Assembly: GCF_963675065.1 (NCBI RefSeq)
Contig: NZ_OY775905.1
Coordinates: forward strand, 1,314,501 to 1,378,500
Direction: 5' to 3'
Length of the DNA stretch: 64,000 nucleotides
Source of the DNA: an uncultured Draconibacterium sp.
Lineage (GTDB): Bacteria; Bacteroidota; Bacteroidia; Bacteroidales; Prolixibacteraceae
Shown: positions 24,922 through 35,391 of the stretch, piece by piece
Layout of the letters: each line of letters begins with the position of its first letter
Position numbering within the stretch: the first letter of the stretch is position 1
Notes under the pieces: generated by a model
What the model was told of the DNA's origin: nothing
The model's database searches: none
The model's input: only the letters and a program-made list of their open reading frames with translations
Program-made: the position numbers and the translations under genes

Positions 24922-27900
24922 TTAGTATGCCAACATCACCGTACCATTCTTAACGGTACCTTTTCCATCGTTCAATAGCAGTACATAAATGTAGTTACCG
25001 GCCGGTAGTCCACCTGATCGGCCAAGGGTAAGTACGTTTTCAGATGTTCCCCACCACCATGCATCCTGGTAAGTTCCCCAAACATCGAGGTTACCGTAGT
25101 GTTCTTTCTCCCAAAGTTTAACACCATTACGGTTAAAAATCATCAGTTTGGCATTCGGATATTTCTGGATACACAGAATCTGGAAGAAATCGTGAACATC
25201 ATCATCGTTTGGCGAGAATCCTTCAGGAATAAACAACTCACAATTCAGCTCGGTATCCAGGTACTCCGGATAACCATCCAGATCGAGGTCATCGTCGCTG
25301 TAATCTCCGTTACCATTCAGGTCTTCATTTACTGTCAGGTAATCATCATCTTCATCGTTAATATCGCGCCAGTCGCGTGTTCCGTCATCGTCAAAGTCTT
25401 GTAGCGGCGCATTACTACCGGTCTCGTTACCGTAATCGGCCCATCCATAATAGGTATCATAAGCATCATCCAATCCATCGTGGTCATCATCGGTGTACCA
25501 TCTCAATACATCGGCAATACCATTGTGGTCGGCATCGTGGCCTTCAATCATATCGAATACACCATCGTTGTCCGAGTCAATATCCAGGTAATCAGGCATC
25601 GAATCACCATCGGTATCGGTCAATTCTTCGTCGAAAGTAATTACACCACCAATTGTTACATCGTAAACATCATCCCAGCCATCGTGGTTGGCATCAACTC
25701 CCGAAGGCGGAATATAATTGTGCTCGCCCTGACCTTCAATATTATCCGGTATTCCATCGTTATCCGAGTCAATGTCCATGTAATCCGGTATTCCGTCATG
25801 ATCAGAATCGATCAGCCCCATTTGGTCTTCAGGCCAGTAACCACCATTTTCAATATTATCGCGGATTCCGTCATTATCATCATCAATATCATTCGCATCG
25901 GCAACACCATCACAATCGTTATCCGGAACGCGGGTGATATAAACCCAGGCGGTATCGCACAACGAAGGAATTCCATCGTCACAAATTACATACTGGAAGC
26001 TATCGGTTCCGAAGAATCCATCGAACGGAATGTATTCAAAGTTTCCATCGCCGTCCAGCCAGTTAAATACACCACTATCCGGTTGAGTAATCAGGGTCTG
26101 GCCTACCGTAATCTTATCTCCGGCATCCGGATCAGAATCTACACCATTTCCAAAGCCATCGCCATACAATACAGTACCAAACAACTCGCCACACGGTACT
26201 TCAAAGTAATCGTCCACAGCCACAGGCGGCTCGTTGGCCGGGAGTACGGTGATGAATACAATAGCCTCACCACATTCCGGTTTACAAGGAATACCATCGT
26301 CACAAATTTCGTAGTAGAATATATCTTCACCCACGAAATCGCGGTTTGGAATATAGGTTGCAGTACCTGTAGTTTTATCGATTACAACCGAACCATTACG
26401 TGGGCCAACCAAAACGCCTAATGATTCCAGATTGATATTCGTTTTCAGGTCGTAATCGTTTTGCGTAACCGGAATTTCAACCGGCACATTCACCGCTGTA
26501 ATTGCCGAGTCGTTTTGTACATTCGGCGGAGTATTACCAAATACAACAAATTCAACGGTACAGCTTCCGACATTTCCGCTTTGATCGGTAGCGAATGCTG
26601 TAATTGTTACCGGACTAGCGTCAATATCATCACAATCAAGAACATATCTATCGAGTTCACGGCTAACAATTTCACAGTTTTCCCACTCCGAAGTGGTCAG
26701 CATATCATAAGTTAAGATATAGGTTCCATCTTCTTCGCTAAGTTGTACCGTATCGCGGCCAATACAGGTAATTTGCGGAGCAATGGTATCCAACACCGTT
26801 ACAACAGCTTCGCAACTGTCTTGTAATCCGTATCCATCGGTAACCGTCAGGGTTACTGTATTGTCTCCCAGGTTCACACAATCAAAATCGGTTTTGTCGA
26901 TTTCAAGCGTTACATCGGTACAATTATCAAACGACCCGTTATCAACCATTTCTGCTGTTACACCCGCTTGTCCGTTTTCATCGAGGTAAATAGTAACCGG
27001 CTGACAAATCGCCTCCGGAGGCATTGTATCAATCACTGTAATGGTTGCCACACATTCATCCGAAAGCCCTACCTCGTCATAAACAGTTATCCGGGCCTGT
27101 GTTCCTGATTCTACATCCTCGCAGGTAATCTCGCTCACTTCTATTTCCACCCTTAGATTTTCAGGAGCGGTACAATTATCAAACACGCTGTCAACCATAG
27201 CAACCGAATCCTGCACAGTAATCTGGTAAGTTCCGTTTTCATCCAGATAAACCGTAATATCTGCACAGAATACCTCAGGTGCCTTGTCGTCGAGAAGTAG
27301 GAAATAAGTGGTATCGCGGCCAACATTTCCACAGATATCGGCAATGCTGTAATAGTAAATTAACTCCGAACGACCGGGTTCTATATTAATTAAGGTATCG
27401 CGAACAGTAAACGACGATGGATCGATTCCACAATTATCGTCAGGAACAGGTACACCCGATGCGATAAAATCAGCATAAGTTTTGTAATCGGCAAAAACAG
27501 CAGAGTAACATTCCACGGTATCGCCTTCAGGAGCATTAAGTACCGGAGGAATAGTATCATGGAAGTCGATGGTTTGTGTACATGAATCTAATCTTCCGTA
27601 TATATCTTCAATGATGTAGGTACGTTCAATCGTTAAACAGTATTCGCTTAAAACTGTATTGTCAATATAATCCAGATTCTCCACTATATTGACCGGATTA
27701 TAATATCCGCCCATGGCTATAAAATCTGAGATATCGTTGGTTCCCGGGTATTGTGTAACATCCGGGCATTCAAAAATAGTATCCGGAGGACAGCTAAACT
27801 CCGGCTCAAAGGTTCGCAAAGTAACTGATAAACTATCGTAACAGCCAATATTATCGCTTACTTCCACCCAATAATCGCCGGCAGGAAGGTCGACAAGATC

Positions 27901-30813
27901 TTTAGATTTTGCCGTATAGCCATCAGGGCCGGTCCAGTTAACGGTATAAGGTTCGCTTCCTCCGTTTATATTCATAAAGATGCTTCCAACCGGCTCTGGA
28001 TCGTAGCCCGGATCAACCGGATCAACATTCAGATCGATAGCAGGAACAACGGTAACGGTTAAGCTATAAGGTGTTGCATGATAGCCCGAATCAGGATAGA
28101 AAATATAATCGAAATCACCGGCAATAGCTGTATTTATGGTATCCGACCAATACCCCGGTGTTCCATTTAACGCGGTATCGGGTAATTCGGGAGCAACAGA
28201 GTACTGGCAGAATGGGCCGATGTCGGCAATAACAATTTCATTTGTTACTTCTATTTCCTGCTCACATTGGGCAGTGTTACCACAGTAATCCGTAACCTCG
28301 TAAGTTCGTGTAATAGTTTCCGGATTGGGTTTACCATCCGAAACATCGCTTACATGGCGGAAACTTACGATTCCACAGTTGTCATCAAAACTTCCTCCAG
28401 CAGCCCAGAACCCGGTAGAATCAAGAGGCGGCGGAACTATGCCATCGGACACTGAGAAGCCAGGCGGACAACTTATTGTTGGTTCTTCGTCATCGTCAAC
28501 AATTATCCGGTGGGTGGCACTTAAGGTATTACCACCAAAATCCTGAATGCTGTATGTTCTTATTTCTTCGTAACAATATTCGCTTTCGCTTCCAACAATA
28601 ACTACAAAATCAAGATTAAAGGAACTTGTATCGAGTCCCCAATCGGAGTAGACCTCAACATCAGGATTTAATGCCAGGTATTGTTTCAGCGAATCAAGAG
28701 GTGGAAAACTATTCCGGTCTTCGTAACAGATTGGCGTTTCAACCGGGGTCATGCGCCTTTCAGTTGCTATTGGCTCAGTAATAGTTTCAATAAATATTGC
28801 CTCACAACCATTCGCATCAGTTACGGTTAAGGTATAATCACCAGCCGGTTGGTTATCCAAGTCTTCCTGTGTACCTACAACATCTCCTGCTTCATTTGTC
28901 CATACGTAGTTATAATCAGGTGTTCCTCCGGCAACCGAAACTTCAATGCTACCTGTTGATTCACCAATAACGAGAACATTTATAATTGAATCGAGTGTAA
29001 TTTGTATCGGATCAGGTTCAGGAATCTGAATACTGAGACTATCGATACAACCCAATGAGTCGCTTACCCAAACCGTATATACATCGGCAGTCAAATCACT
29101 TATATCTTCGGTAAATTCTCCGTTACTCCATACAAATGTATAAGGTGCTATGCCTCCTGAAACTGTTAAATTGATGGAGCCATCAGCATACCCGTAACAG
29201 CTCACAGGTATTGAATCTGCCACAAGCTCCATTGGCGGACTGATAAGCAGATGTAAACGCATTGTATCTGAACATTCACTGTCTCCGATAATATAATCGT
29301 AAATACCCGATTCGTAATAGGTGCTGTCATTTCCTGTTGCCCAGTTATATTCTACACAAGCTGTATCATAGACCTCGGTAAGGCCGCCATCAATGATGCT
29401 AACCGTTAATGTCAGTGTGGAATCACAACCACCTACTGTTTGATATTCTGAAATATAAACGCTGTCAACAAGGCTCGATATTTCCTGGTTTTCCCAGTCG
29501 GAAACGGCCTGTCCGTAACAAAGAACCGCGGTACTGTCATATGTGAATCCGTCGACAATACTTACCGTAAGGGTCAGTGTTGAATCACAGCCTGCTACTG
29601 TTTGATGTTCTGAAATATAAACACTATCAACAAGGCCCGATATTTCCTGGTTTTCCCAGTCGGAAACGGTCTGACCGTAACACAGAACTGCAGTACTATC
29701 ATAACTGAATCCGTCGACTATACTTACCGTCAGGGTTAGCGTTGAGTCACAACCTGCTACTGTTTGATGTTCCGAAATATAAACACTGTCGACAAGGCTC
29801 GATATTATCTGGTTTTCCCAGTCGGAAACAGTCTGCCCGTAACACAGAACCGCGGTACTGTCAGAACTGAAACCGTCGACAATACTTACTGTAAGGGTCA
29901 GTGTTGAATCACAACCTGCTACTGTTTGATATTCTGAAATATAAATGCTGTCAACAAGGCTTGATATTACCTGGTTTTCCCAGTCGGAAACAGTCTGCCC
30001 GTAACACAGAACCGCGGTACTGTCAGAACTGAAACCGTCGACAATACTTACTGTAAGGGTCAGTGTTGAATCACAACCGGATAATGTCTGATATTCTGAA
30101 ATATAAATGCTGTCAACAAGACTCGATATTTCCTGGTTTTCCCAATCATTAACGGTCTGACCGTAACACAGAACTGCGGTACTATCGATCATTATAGTAG
30201 GACTAATTATGATGCTTACCGAATCCACCGCCGGAATACAGGTGCCGTTATCGGCTAAACCTTCGGCGGTAATGAAAAGGGTAACTTCACCATTAAGAAT
30301 ATCGTCGGGGCCAAAAGTGTAGGTGGGATGCAGACTGTATTCATCGCTGAATGTTCCGTCTCCCGTTCTACCCCAGTAAATTTGGCTGTGATTCCAGGCT
30401 GTATCGCCAAACAGGGTATAATCGTCGAAGCTACAAAGCACTACATCGTCGCCGGCACGTGCTTCCGGAAGCGGGAATACTCTGACCATTCCCTGTTCCA
30501 CCGTATCGCAACCATGTTCGCTGGTCACATAAACCACTATATCATAATCGCCATCCGTATCCCATAGCATAGTACTTTCACTTCCGTAGATGGTATCGTT
30601 TCCCAGATCCTCTTCAAAAGGAACTTCCGGTACTCCGAAGGTGTCAACAAGTTGCCGATCGATGATTTCCCAGTAATACGTATAACCGGCCTCACCATCG
30701 CGACGATAGGTACGTTCGGTCCCTACACATACCGAATCGATGACATAGCTTTCCTGGGCGAGCAGATTTGCCGCCATCAGCAGGAAGAATACTATGTACA
30801 TCAGTTTTTTCAT
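24922..30813 (-). CDS. Giant secreted adhesin with gliding-motility (type IX secretion) C-terminal domain
   Basis: 1,963 residues. A Sec signal peptide (YIVFFLLMAANLLAQ) is followed by a PKD-like region. Residues about 208-478 hold five tandem 54-residue units (DSTAVLCYGQTVSDWENQ... GCDSTLTLTVSI). Next come SprB-like repeats (VSCYGYADGSINLTVSGGIA), HYR-like domains with paired cysteines, then Ig/cadherin-like modules (NDYDLKTNINLESLGVLVGP). A calcium-binding DxDxDG-rich stretch (thrombospondin type-3-like) at about 1690-1860 precedes a gliding-motility C-terminal domain (CELFIPEGFSPNDDDVHDFF to the end). It is the only protein in the block with that export signal, so it should reach the cell surface by type IX secretion, probably with the PorP/SprF protein encoded 23 kb upstream. 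Confidence 0.9.
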   Translation of the reverse strand: MKKLMYIVFFLLMAANLLAQESYVIDSVCVGTERTYRRDGEAGYTYYWEIIDRQLVDTFGVPEVPFEEDLGNDTIYGSESTMLWDTDGDYDIVVYVTSEHGCDTVEQGMVRVFPLPEARAGDDVVLCSFDDYTLFGDTAWNHSQIYWGRTGDGTFSDEYSLHPTYTFGPDDILNGEVTLFITAEGLADNGTCIPAVDSVSIIISPTIMIDSTAVLCYGQTVNDWENQEISSLVDSIYISEYQTLSGCDSTLTLTVSIVDGFSSDSTAVLCYGQTVSDWENQVISSLVDSIYISEYQTVAGCDSTLTLTVSIVDGFSSDSTAVLCYGQTVSDWENQIISSLVDSVYISEHQTVAGCDSTLTLTVSIVDGFSYDSTAVLCYGQTVSDWENQEISGLVDSVYISEHQTVAGCDSTLTLTVSIVDGFTYDSTAVLCYGQAVSDWENQEISSLVDSVYISEYQTVGGCDSTLTLTVSIIDGGLTEVYDTACVEYNWATGNDSTYYESGIYDYIIGDSECSDTMRLHLLISPPMELVADSIPVSCYGYADGSINLTVSGGIAPYTFVWSNGEFTEDISDLTADVYTVWVSDSLGCIDSLSIQIPEPDPIQITLDSIINVLVIGESTGSIEVSVAGGTPDYNYVWTNEAGDVVGTQEDLDNQPAGDYTLTVTDANGCEAIFIETITEPIATERRMTPVETPICYEDRNSFPPLDSLKQYLALNPDVEVYSDWGLDTSSFNLDFVVIVGSESEYCYEEIRTYSIQDFGGNTLSATHRIIVDDDEEPTISCPPGFSVSDGIVPPPLDSTGFWAAGGSFDDNCGIVSFRHVSDVSDGKPNPETITRTYEVTDYCGNTAQCEQEIEVTNEIVIADIGPFCQYSVAPELPDTALNGTPGYWSDTINTAIAGDFDYIFYPDSGYHATPYSLTVTVVPAIDLNVDPVDPGYDPEPVGSIFMNINGGSEPYTVNWTGPDGYTAKSKDLVDLPAGDYWVEVSDNIGCYDSLSVTLRTFEPEFSCPPDTIFECPDVTQYPGTNDISDFIAMGGYYNPVNIVENLDYIDNTVLSEYCLTIERTYIIEDIYGRLDSCTQTIDFHDTIPPVLNAPEGDTVECYSAVFADYKTYADFIASGVPVPDDNCGIDPSSFTVRDTLINIEPGRSELIYYYSIADICGNVGRDTTYFLLLDDKAPEVFCADITVYLDENGTYQITVQDSVAMVDSVFDNCTAPENLRVEIEVSEITCEDVESGTQARITVYDEVGLSDECVATITVIDTMPPEAICQPVTIYLDENGQAGVTAEMVDNGSFDNCTDVTLEIDKTDFDCVNLGDNTVTLTVTDGYGLQDSCEAVVTVLDTIAPQITCIGRDTVQLSEEDGTYILTYDMLTTSEWENCEIVSRELDRYVLDCDDIDASPVTITAFATDQSGNVGSCTVEFVVFGNTPPNVQNDSAITAVNVPVEIPVTQNDYDLKTNINLESLGVLVGPRNGSVVIDKTTGTATYIPNRDFVGEDIFYYEICDDGIPCKPECGEAIVFITVLPANEPPVAVDDYFEVPCGELFGTVLYGDGFGNGVDSDPDAGDKITVGQTLITQPDSGVFNWLDGDGNFEYIPFDGFFGTDSFQYVICDDGIPSLCDTAWVYITRVPDNDCDGVADANDIDDDNDGIRDNIENGGYWPEDQMGLIDSDHDGIPDYMDIDSDNDGIPDNIEGQGEHNYIPPSGVDANHDGWDDVYDVTIGGVITFDEELTDTDGDSMPDYLDIDSDNDGVFDMIEGHDADHNGIADVLRWYTDDDHDGLDDAYDTYYGWADYGNETGSNAPLQDFDDDGTRDWRDINDEDDDYLTVNEDLNGNGDYSDDDLDLDGYPEYLDTELNCELFIPEGFSPNDDDVHDFFQILCIQKYPNAKLMIFNRNGVKLWEKEHYGNLDVWGTYQDAWWWGTSENVLTLGRSGGLPAGNYIYVLLLNDGKGTVKNGTVMLAY
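29380..30190 (-). repeat. Five tandem 162-bp units inside the 1,963-residue adhesin
   Basis: Each unit encodes 54 residues with a Cys near the start (LCYGQ) and a second in GCDST, likely a disulfide-stabilised module. Units differ by scattered substitutions, so they are older than the 240-bp array in the 5,432-residue protein. Confidence 0.85.
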
Positions 30814-31577
30814 ATTTTATTAGTTACGAGCTGCGAGCTTTTTCAACACTAAGACACAAAGGCGCTAAGTTTTTTTTGAACCACAACAGGCACATAGGGA
30901 ACAATAGGTTTTAAACGCTTCAAGGTTTTTAAAACTCTTGAAGGTTTATCTGTTTGCCGATTGCTATTTGTCTTTTGCCTATTCATTCATTCTGTGATCT
31001 TATTTCATTAATAATCTTCATTCGTTATTCAACTTTCCACCTCTCTTGCTCCAGACTGCTTTCGATCGCTGATCATTGCCTCATCGTGGAGCGTGGGTTG
31101 GCTTGTGCTCCTTATCCCAGGGCGTTGCCCCGGGCTGTTATGTTTCGCCCCCTTGGGACTTTTCCAATCCTTCTGAAATATAAAATCGTTAATCTTCATT
31201 CGTTAATCAGCCTTATCTCTTCCTCATTCACTCAATTACTCATTCACTACACTACTGTTAAATTGTTCTATTGCTAAATTGTAAAACTGCGACTGAAAAC
31301 TGCAAACTTTCCTCCTATTCTGCAATATAAAATCGTTAATCATTCCCGACGCTTCGGTCGGGACTAGTTCCACTAGCCATTTTTAGTTCTCCGCCTAAGT
31401 GCGGTTCCTAAAAATCGAGTGTCACTGAGCATTCATTATTCCTTTCACATCCTCCTCATTCACTCAATTACTCATTCCCTTCCTTTTCCTTCTGCAATCT
31501 CAATTCGTTAATCATCATTCGAAATTCAATATTCTTCGTCACTGAGCTTTAAAAATAATCCTTTCTTTTTCCATTCG
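30814..31577. repeat. Intergenic repeat block between adhesin genes, no gene
   Basis: Holds an ACACAAAGGCGCTAAG-type unit (30845-30900), a palindromic cttcaag/cttgaag unit (30918-30946), a CCCAGGGCGTTGCCCCGGG palindrome near 31117-31135, a copy of the AT-rich 180-bp family (31240-31330) and the first copy of a 112-bp duplicate (31330-31441). No coding frame with family features. Confidence 0.65.
31330..31441. repeat. 112-bp intergenic duplicate, copy 1
   Basis: Matches 32714-32825 essentially base for base by eye. It contains a perfect hairpin, CCCGAC with GTCGGG (31345-31362), and a second dyad around CCGCctaagtGCGG. No ORF or target-site duplication is obvious. Confidence 0.8.
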
Positions 31578-32285
31578 CTAATCCTCCTTTAGGTAGATTG
31601 GTTCCTGCGCCGGTTTCGGGAAAATAACGATACCTGTATTTGGCCGTTCTTCCCCGGTAAACTCGTAAGCCTTACAATTATCTTCTACCCGAATAACCCA
31701 GAAAGTTGTCTCCCCTACCGGCAATGGTTCCAAAACAGGAATTACCAACTCCGGATCTTCTTCTGTACCGTTTAAGTTCACAACACTAGGCGTAACAGCA
31801 TCGCCAATGGTGTAGGTAACGGTGTATGGCCCTCTTCCGGTAAAGCGGATATATACATTTGTTGGATCGCCAATACAAACCGAGTCGGCGTAAACTTCCA
31901 TATCCAGATCGGATTCCAGAACTTCCATTACATACATTTCAATATTATCGGTACACGACACCTCGTCCCAAACATGAATACGAACGTAATATTCGCCCGG
32001 AGCAAGACCAGTTACCTCAACCGTACTACCTGCATACTGCCCATCAACAAAATACAGAGCCGGATCGAGCGTAGTAGCCGGATCGAGAACATCAGTTGGA
32101 GTTGGCGACGCATTATAAATTCCCCACACAAAATGTGTTTCAGGAATATTAGGCCGACTGGTTACACTGAAAGTCATCGTATCGCATTCCTGAATAACAA
32201 TCTGTGCCGAAGCACTTGCCACAGCCAGCACAACCAGCAGTATTGCCAGAATAAAATGGATAATATGTTTTTTCAATCGGTACAT
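31578..32285 (-). CDS. Small secreted PKD/Ig-like protein of the adhesin cluster
   Basis: 235 residues of unknown function. A Sec signal peptide (FILAILLVVLAVASASA, cleaved before QIVIQE) is followed by two beta-rich modules (about 30-125 and 130-235), each with paired Cys and a GPYTVTY-type strand. It ends in GIVIFPKPAQEPIYLKED and lacks a type IX C-terminal domain. The same terminal pattern closes the 369-residue and 5,432-residue proteins of this block. Acidic and secreted, so probably an accessory or subunit of the surface structure; this is inference from the neighbourhood. Confidence 0.75.
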   Translation of the reverse strand: MYRLKKHIIHFILAILLVVLAVASASAQIVIQECDTMTFSVTSRPNIPETHFVWGIYNASPTPTDVLDPATTLDPALYFVDGQYAGSTVEVTGLAPGEYYVRIHVWDEVSCTDNIEMYVMEVLESDLDMEVYADSVCIGDPTNVYIRFTGRGPYTVTYTIGDAVTPSVVNLNGTEEDPELVIPVLEPLPVGETTFWVIRVEDNCKAYEFTGEERPNTGIVIFPKPAQEPIYLKED

Positions 32286-32713
32286 ATTTGTTAGCTGCGC
32301 GTTTCAAGTCGCGAGCTGCACGTATTTATTTCTTCTTTTGTTTGTCTTTCTTTTTTACACATTCTCTTTTACAATTCTTTTCTCTTACCCGGACAGCAGT
32401 TTTTTTACACTGCAAATATTTACCTAATCTTTCATTTACCTTATGCCGGCACTACTAATTTGATAAATTGATAAACTGGCAAATTGTTAAACTGTTAACT
32501 GCGACTGTAGACTATAAACTTTATCCCCACTTCTGCAATCTAAAATCGTTAATCTTCATTCGTTATTCTCCTTCCTTTTGCCTTTATCATCCTCCTCATT
32601 CACTCAATTACTCATTCACCGTATACCTTATTGCTAAATTGCTCTATTGACAAATTGCAAAACTGTTAACTGCGACTGTAGACTATAAACTTTATCCCCA
32701 CTTCTGCAATCCT

Positions 32714-32825
32714 AAATCGTTAATCATTCCCGACGCTTCGGTCGGGACTAGTTCCACTAGCCATTTTTAGTTCTCCGCCTAAGTGCGGTTCCTAAAAATC
32801 GAGTGTCACTGAGCATTCATTATTC
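32714..32825. repeat. 112-bp intergenic duplicate, copy 2
   Basis: Second copy of the element at 31330-31441, same orientation, 1.4 kb away on the other side of the 235-residue gene. Confidence 0.8.
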
Positions 32826-33525
32826 TTTTTCTTTTCCTCATTCACTACTTTTTACAGCTCTAGCCTTCCAAATAGCTCCGGATGACAGTCCAGCATTCTA
32901 ATACTCCAATATTCTACCATTCCAATATTCCTCATCGGCTTTTCCTCCTGCAATCGGACATTTCCCGTGCAGTATTGGCGGAATGCCTTTGTTGGATTTA
33001 GTGTGTAATTCTCCGTGTTCTCTGTGTCTTCTCCGCGTTCTTTGTGGTTTATTTTTTGTTTTACCACAGAGTCCACTGAGAATCCACAGAGGGGCACAGA
33101 GGGTTTATTAAGCGTGACAAGCCCGTTGACCCTGACAAACCGAATTGCCGGTGCACGGCCACGGGGCCCGTCTCGCATATTTAGCAGCCCACCACCAATC
33201 ATTCTTGTCATTCCGAATCCCGATTCATCGGGTGAGGAATCTGTAACTGTTGAGCTCTGCTGTTGCAGATCTCTCAGTCGTCCCTCCTTCGAGATGACAG
33301 TAGAGAACGGATTTCCCTCTTCTTTTGGCGGCGCATTGCCTTTCCAGATGTTGTGTATATTATACTTCACATTTCATCTTATTTTTATGTTTTTAATAAG
33401 CTACAAGTCTCCAGCTTCAAGCTACAAGTCGTGCGACTTTGAATACTTTCTACTGAGACAATTAACTTTCTATCGTATGCCCTTTCGGGCTTTTCTCTAT
33501 AGTGCTCCGCCTGTTGCGGAAATGG

Positions 33526-34022
33526 TCACTGGTCATTCGTCATTCGTTAACCGGTAACTGCGACTGTTGACTTCTTATTCGTATCTCTACGTTGCGGTTT
33601 TAATCGAACCACATAGCGCACAGCAGGACACAATAGCGTTTTTCTTTTTGCCTATTGCAATTTGCCTATTGCCTGCTTTCTTCATTCAAATATTCTAACC
33701 TTCTATTCTTCTTCATAACCTATTTAGTCACTGGTCATTCGTTAACCGGTAACTGCGACTGGCGACTTCATATTCGTATCTCTACGTTGCGGTTTTAATC
33801 GAACCACATAGCGCACAGCAGGTCACAATAGCGGTTTTCTTTTTGCCTATTGCCTGCTTTCTTCATTCAAATATTCTAACCTTCTATTCTTCTTCATAAC
33901 CTATTTAGTCACTGGTCATTCGTTAACCGGTAACTGCGACTGGCGACTTCATATTCGTATCTCTACGTTGCGGTTTTAATCGAACCACATAGTTCACAGC
34001 AGGACACAATAGCGGTTTTCCG
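33526..34022. repeat. Tandem array of three long units
   Basis: Units start at about 33526, 33728 and 33909 (periods near 202 and 181 bp; the third is shortened). Each begins tcactggtcattcgt, passes ttaaccggtaactgcgactg and ctctacgttgcggttttaat, and ends with a cctattgcctgctttc stretch in the first two. Differences are mostly single bases plus one internal 19-bp insertion. Confidence 0.85.
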
Positions 34023-34281
34023 CGACTAAACACTTCAAGGTTTTAAAAACTCTTGAAGGTTTTTGCATTTTGCGTATTGTTATTTGCCAATTGCCTACTT
34101 TCTCATTCTAATATTCTTATACTCAAATATTCTAACCTTCTAATCTTCTTCATAACCTCAATCCTTCTCCAATTCAGTCCTCCTTCTCCATTGCCCAGGG
34201 CGAAGAGCAAAGGGCACAATGCCCCTGCTCCTTGCGCGCTGCGCTATATCTTAGGTTATGAAAAAGCAAGGTTCATAACTG

Positions 34282-35391
34282 TTAGTTTTTAGGTACGAAT
34301 GGATTAGGATCTTCATCAACAACTGCAGGTCTCGGAGTAATAATATAGCCTGCTTCATCGGTGACAGTATTTATACAATTACTTCCCGATCCATCATCAT
34401 CCAAATCCGCTAAATCTCCATTAGAATAATCGCCTGATGCGGAATCGTACATAACTCCATCAACTCCGGTAGTAAAGGTCTGTGAGGTAAGCATTTCGTT
34501 AGCATTAGCATGATCAATATTTACACGAAGAACAATACATTCACCATCAGCACCAACTGAAGAAACTCCCCAATGTGATGCTAAAACAGGTGTACCTGCG
34601 GCATTCCATGTAGTAGCGGCAAGATCAGCTTCATCAGCATAAGCCCATTCAACATCGCCAAACACTGTACTTCCTCCTGTTGATGGTGATGTAGGTGGAG
34701 TAAAAGTAGGTTCCCATGAATGTACCCAATTAGCTGCCGAAACAATATAAAAAATGTAGTTATCCCCATAATCCATCACTAAATTTGTTCCATCAAATTG
34801 TGCACTTTGTACAGGTGAAACACATTCCAGAGGATCGGTTGGATCTTGAACGACTCCATTATCCTCTAAAGCCACGATATCAAGAACAAAGTTAAATACA
34901 GGCTCAATTTTATACACCTCTATGTTATTAGTACAACCATCAGCATCTACTACAAATGCAGCTAGCAATACAGTTGTAGAAGGATCAAAATAATTCCACT
35001 GAGCTGCCAATACATCTCCACTATTGGCTCCATCATTATAGGTAGCATTTCCACCTAAAGCTGTTCCCGCATCAAGTAAATATGTTCCTCCTACTGCTTC
35101 TCTATTCGTTGTAATTACTGCAGTGGCCATTACGTTCACATCAGTTGTAACAAACCAATGGACAGTCGCGCCTGGATTCTCACCCGATGTGAAATCAATG
35201 TCATATGTATAAGTTTCACCCGGCAGTGGGTGGAGTGCATCTGCTGTTCCGCAATTTAATACTGCAGGTACTGGACAAGCTGCAACTGCAGCGTCTAGAA
35301 TATCATTATCAACCTGTTGTGCAAAAGCACTAGTCGTCCCGACTAAAATAGCCGCGACAAAAACTGTTAGAATTAAAATTTGCTTTTTCAT
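34282..35391 (-). CDS. Secreted protein of the adhesin cluster, unknown function
   Basis: 369 residues. Sec signal peptide (ILTVFVAAILVGTTSAFAQ). The mature part is strongly acidic and beta-rich, with few Cys (AACPVPAVLNC near the start, DADGCTN, DPLECVSP, DGECIVL, GSNCINT). It ends YIITPRPAVVDEDPNPFVPKN, without a type IX C-terminal domain. It is flanked on both sides by 2-kb repeat spacers, and shares the terminal (I)ITPRP pattern with its neighbours. I do not recognise a family; it may be a subunit of the surface structure built with the giant proteins. Confidence 0.72.
   Translation of the reverse strand: MKKQILILTVFVAAILVGTTSAFAQQVDNDILDAAVAACPVPAVLNCGTADALHPLPGETYTYDIDFTSGENPGATVHWFVTTDVNVMATAVITTNREAVGGTYLLDAGTALGGNATYNDGANSGDVLAAQWNYFDPSTTVLLAAFVVDADGCTNNIEVYKIEPVFNFVLDIVALEDNGVVQDPTDPLECVSPVQSAQFDGTNLVMDYGDNYIFYIVSAANWVHSWEPTFTPPTSPSTGGSTVFGDVEWAYADEADLAATTWNAAGTPVLASHWGVSSVGADGECIVLRVNIDHANANEMLTSQTFTTGVDGVMYDSASGDYSNGDLADLDDDGSGSNCINTVTDEAGYIITPRPAVVDEDPNPFVPKN

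Larger units (their letters stand above)
32286..34281. repeat. 2-kb gene-free spacer filled with repeat families
   Basis: From left to right: fragments of the AT-rich 180-bp family (32460-32710), the second copy of the 112-bp duplicate, a pair of inverted CTGTGTCTTC/ACCACAGAG-type units (33013-33105), a GTCATTCCGA...GAGATGACAG unit (33206-33301), a tandem array (33526-34022), and a cttcaag/cttgaag palindrome near 34032-34064. The 172- and 180-residue frames here run through these repeats and look spurious. Confidence 0.7.

Noticed and set aside
25480..26421. 313-residue + strand frame antisense to the 1,963-residue adhesin
   Set aside because: Composition (many Ile, Val, Arg) reflects the antisense of Asp/Asn-rich calcium-binding codons; no start or function visible.
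33015..33557. 180-residue + strand frame and its opposite 172-residue frame
   Set aside because: Both cross known-type intergenic repeats; the encoded sequences are not protein-like.
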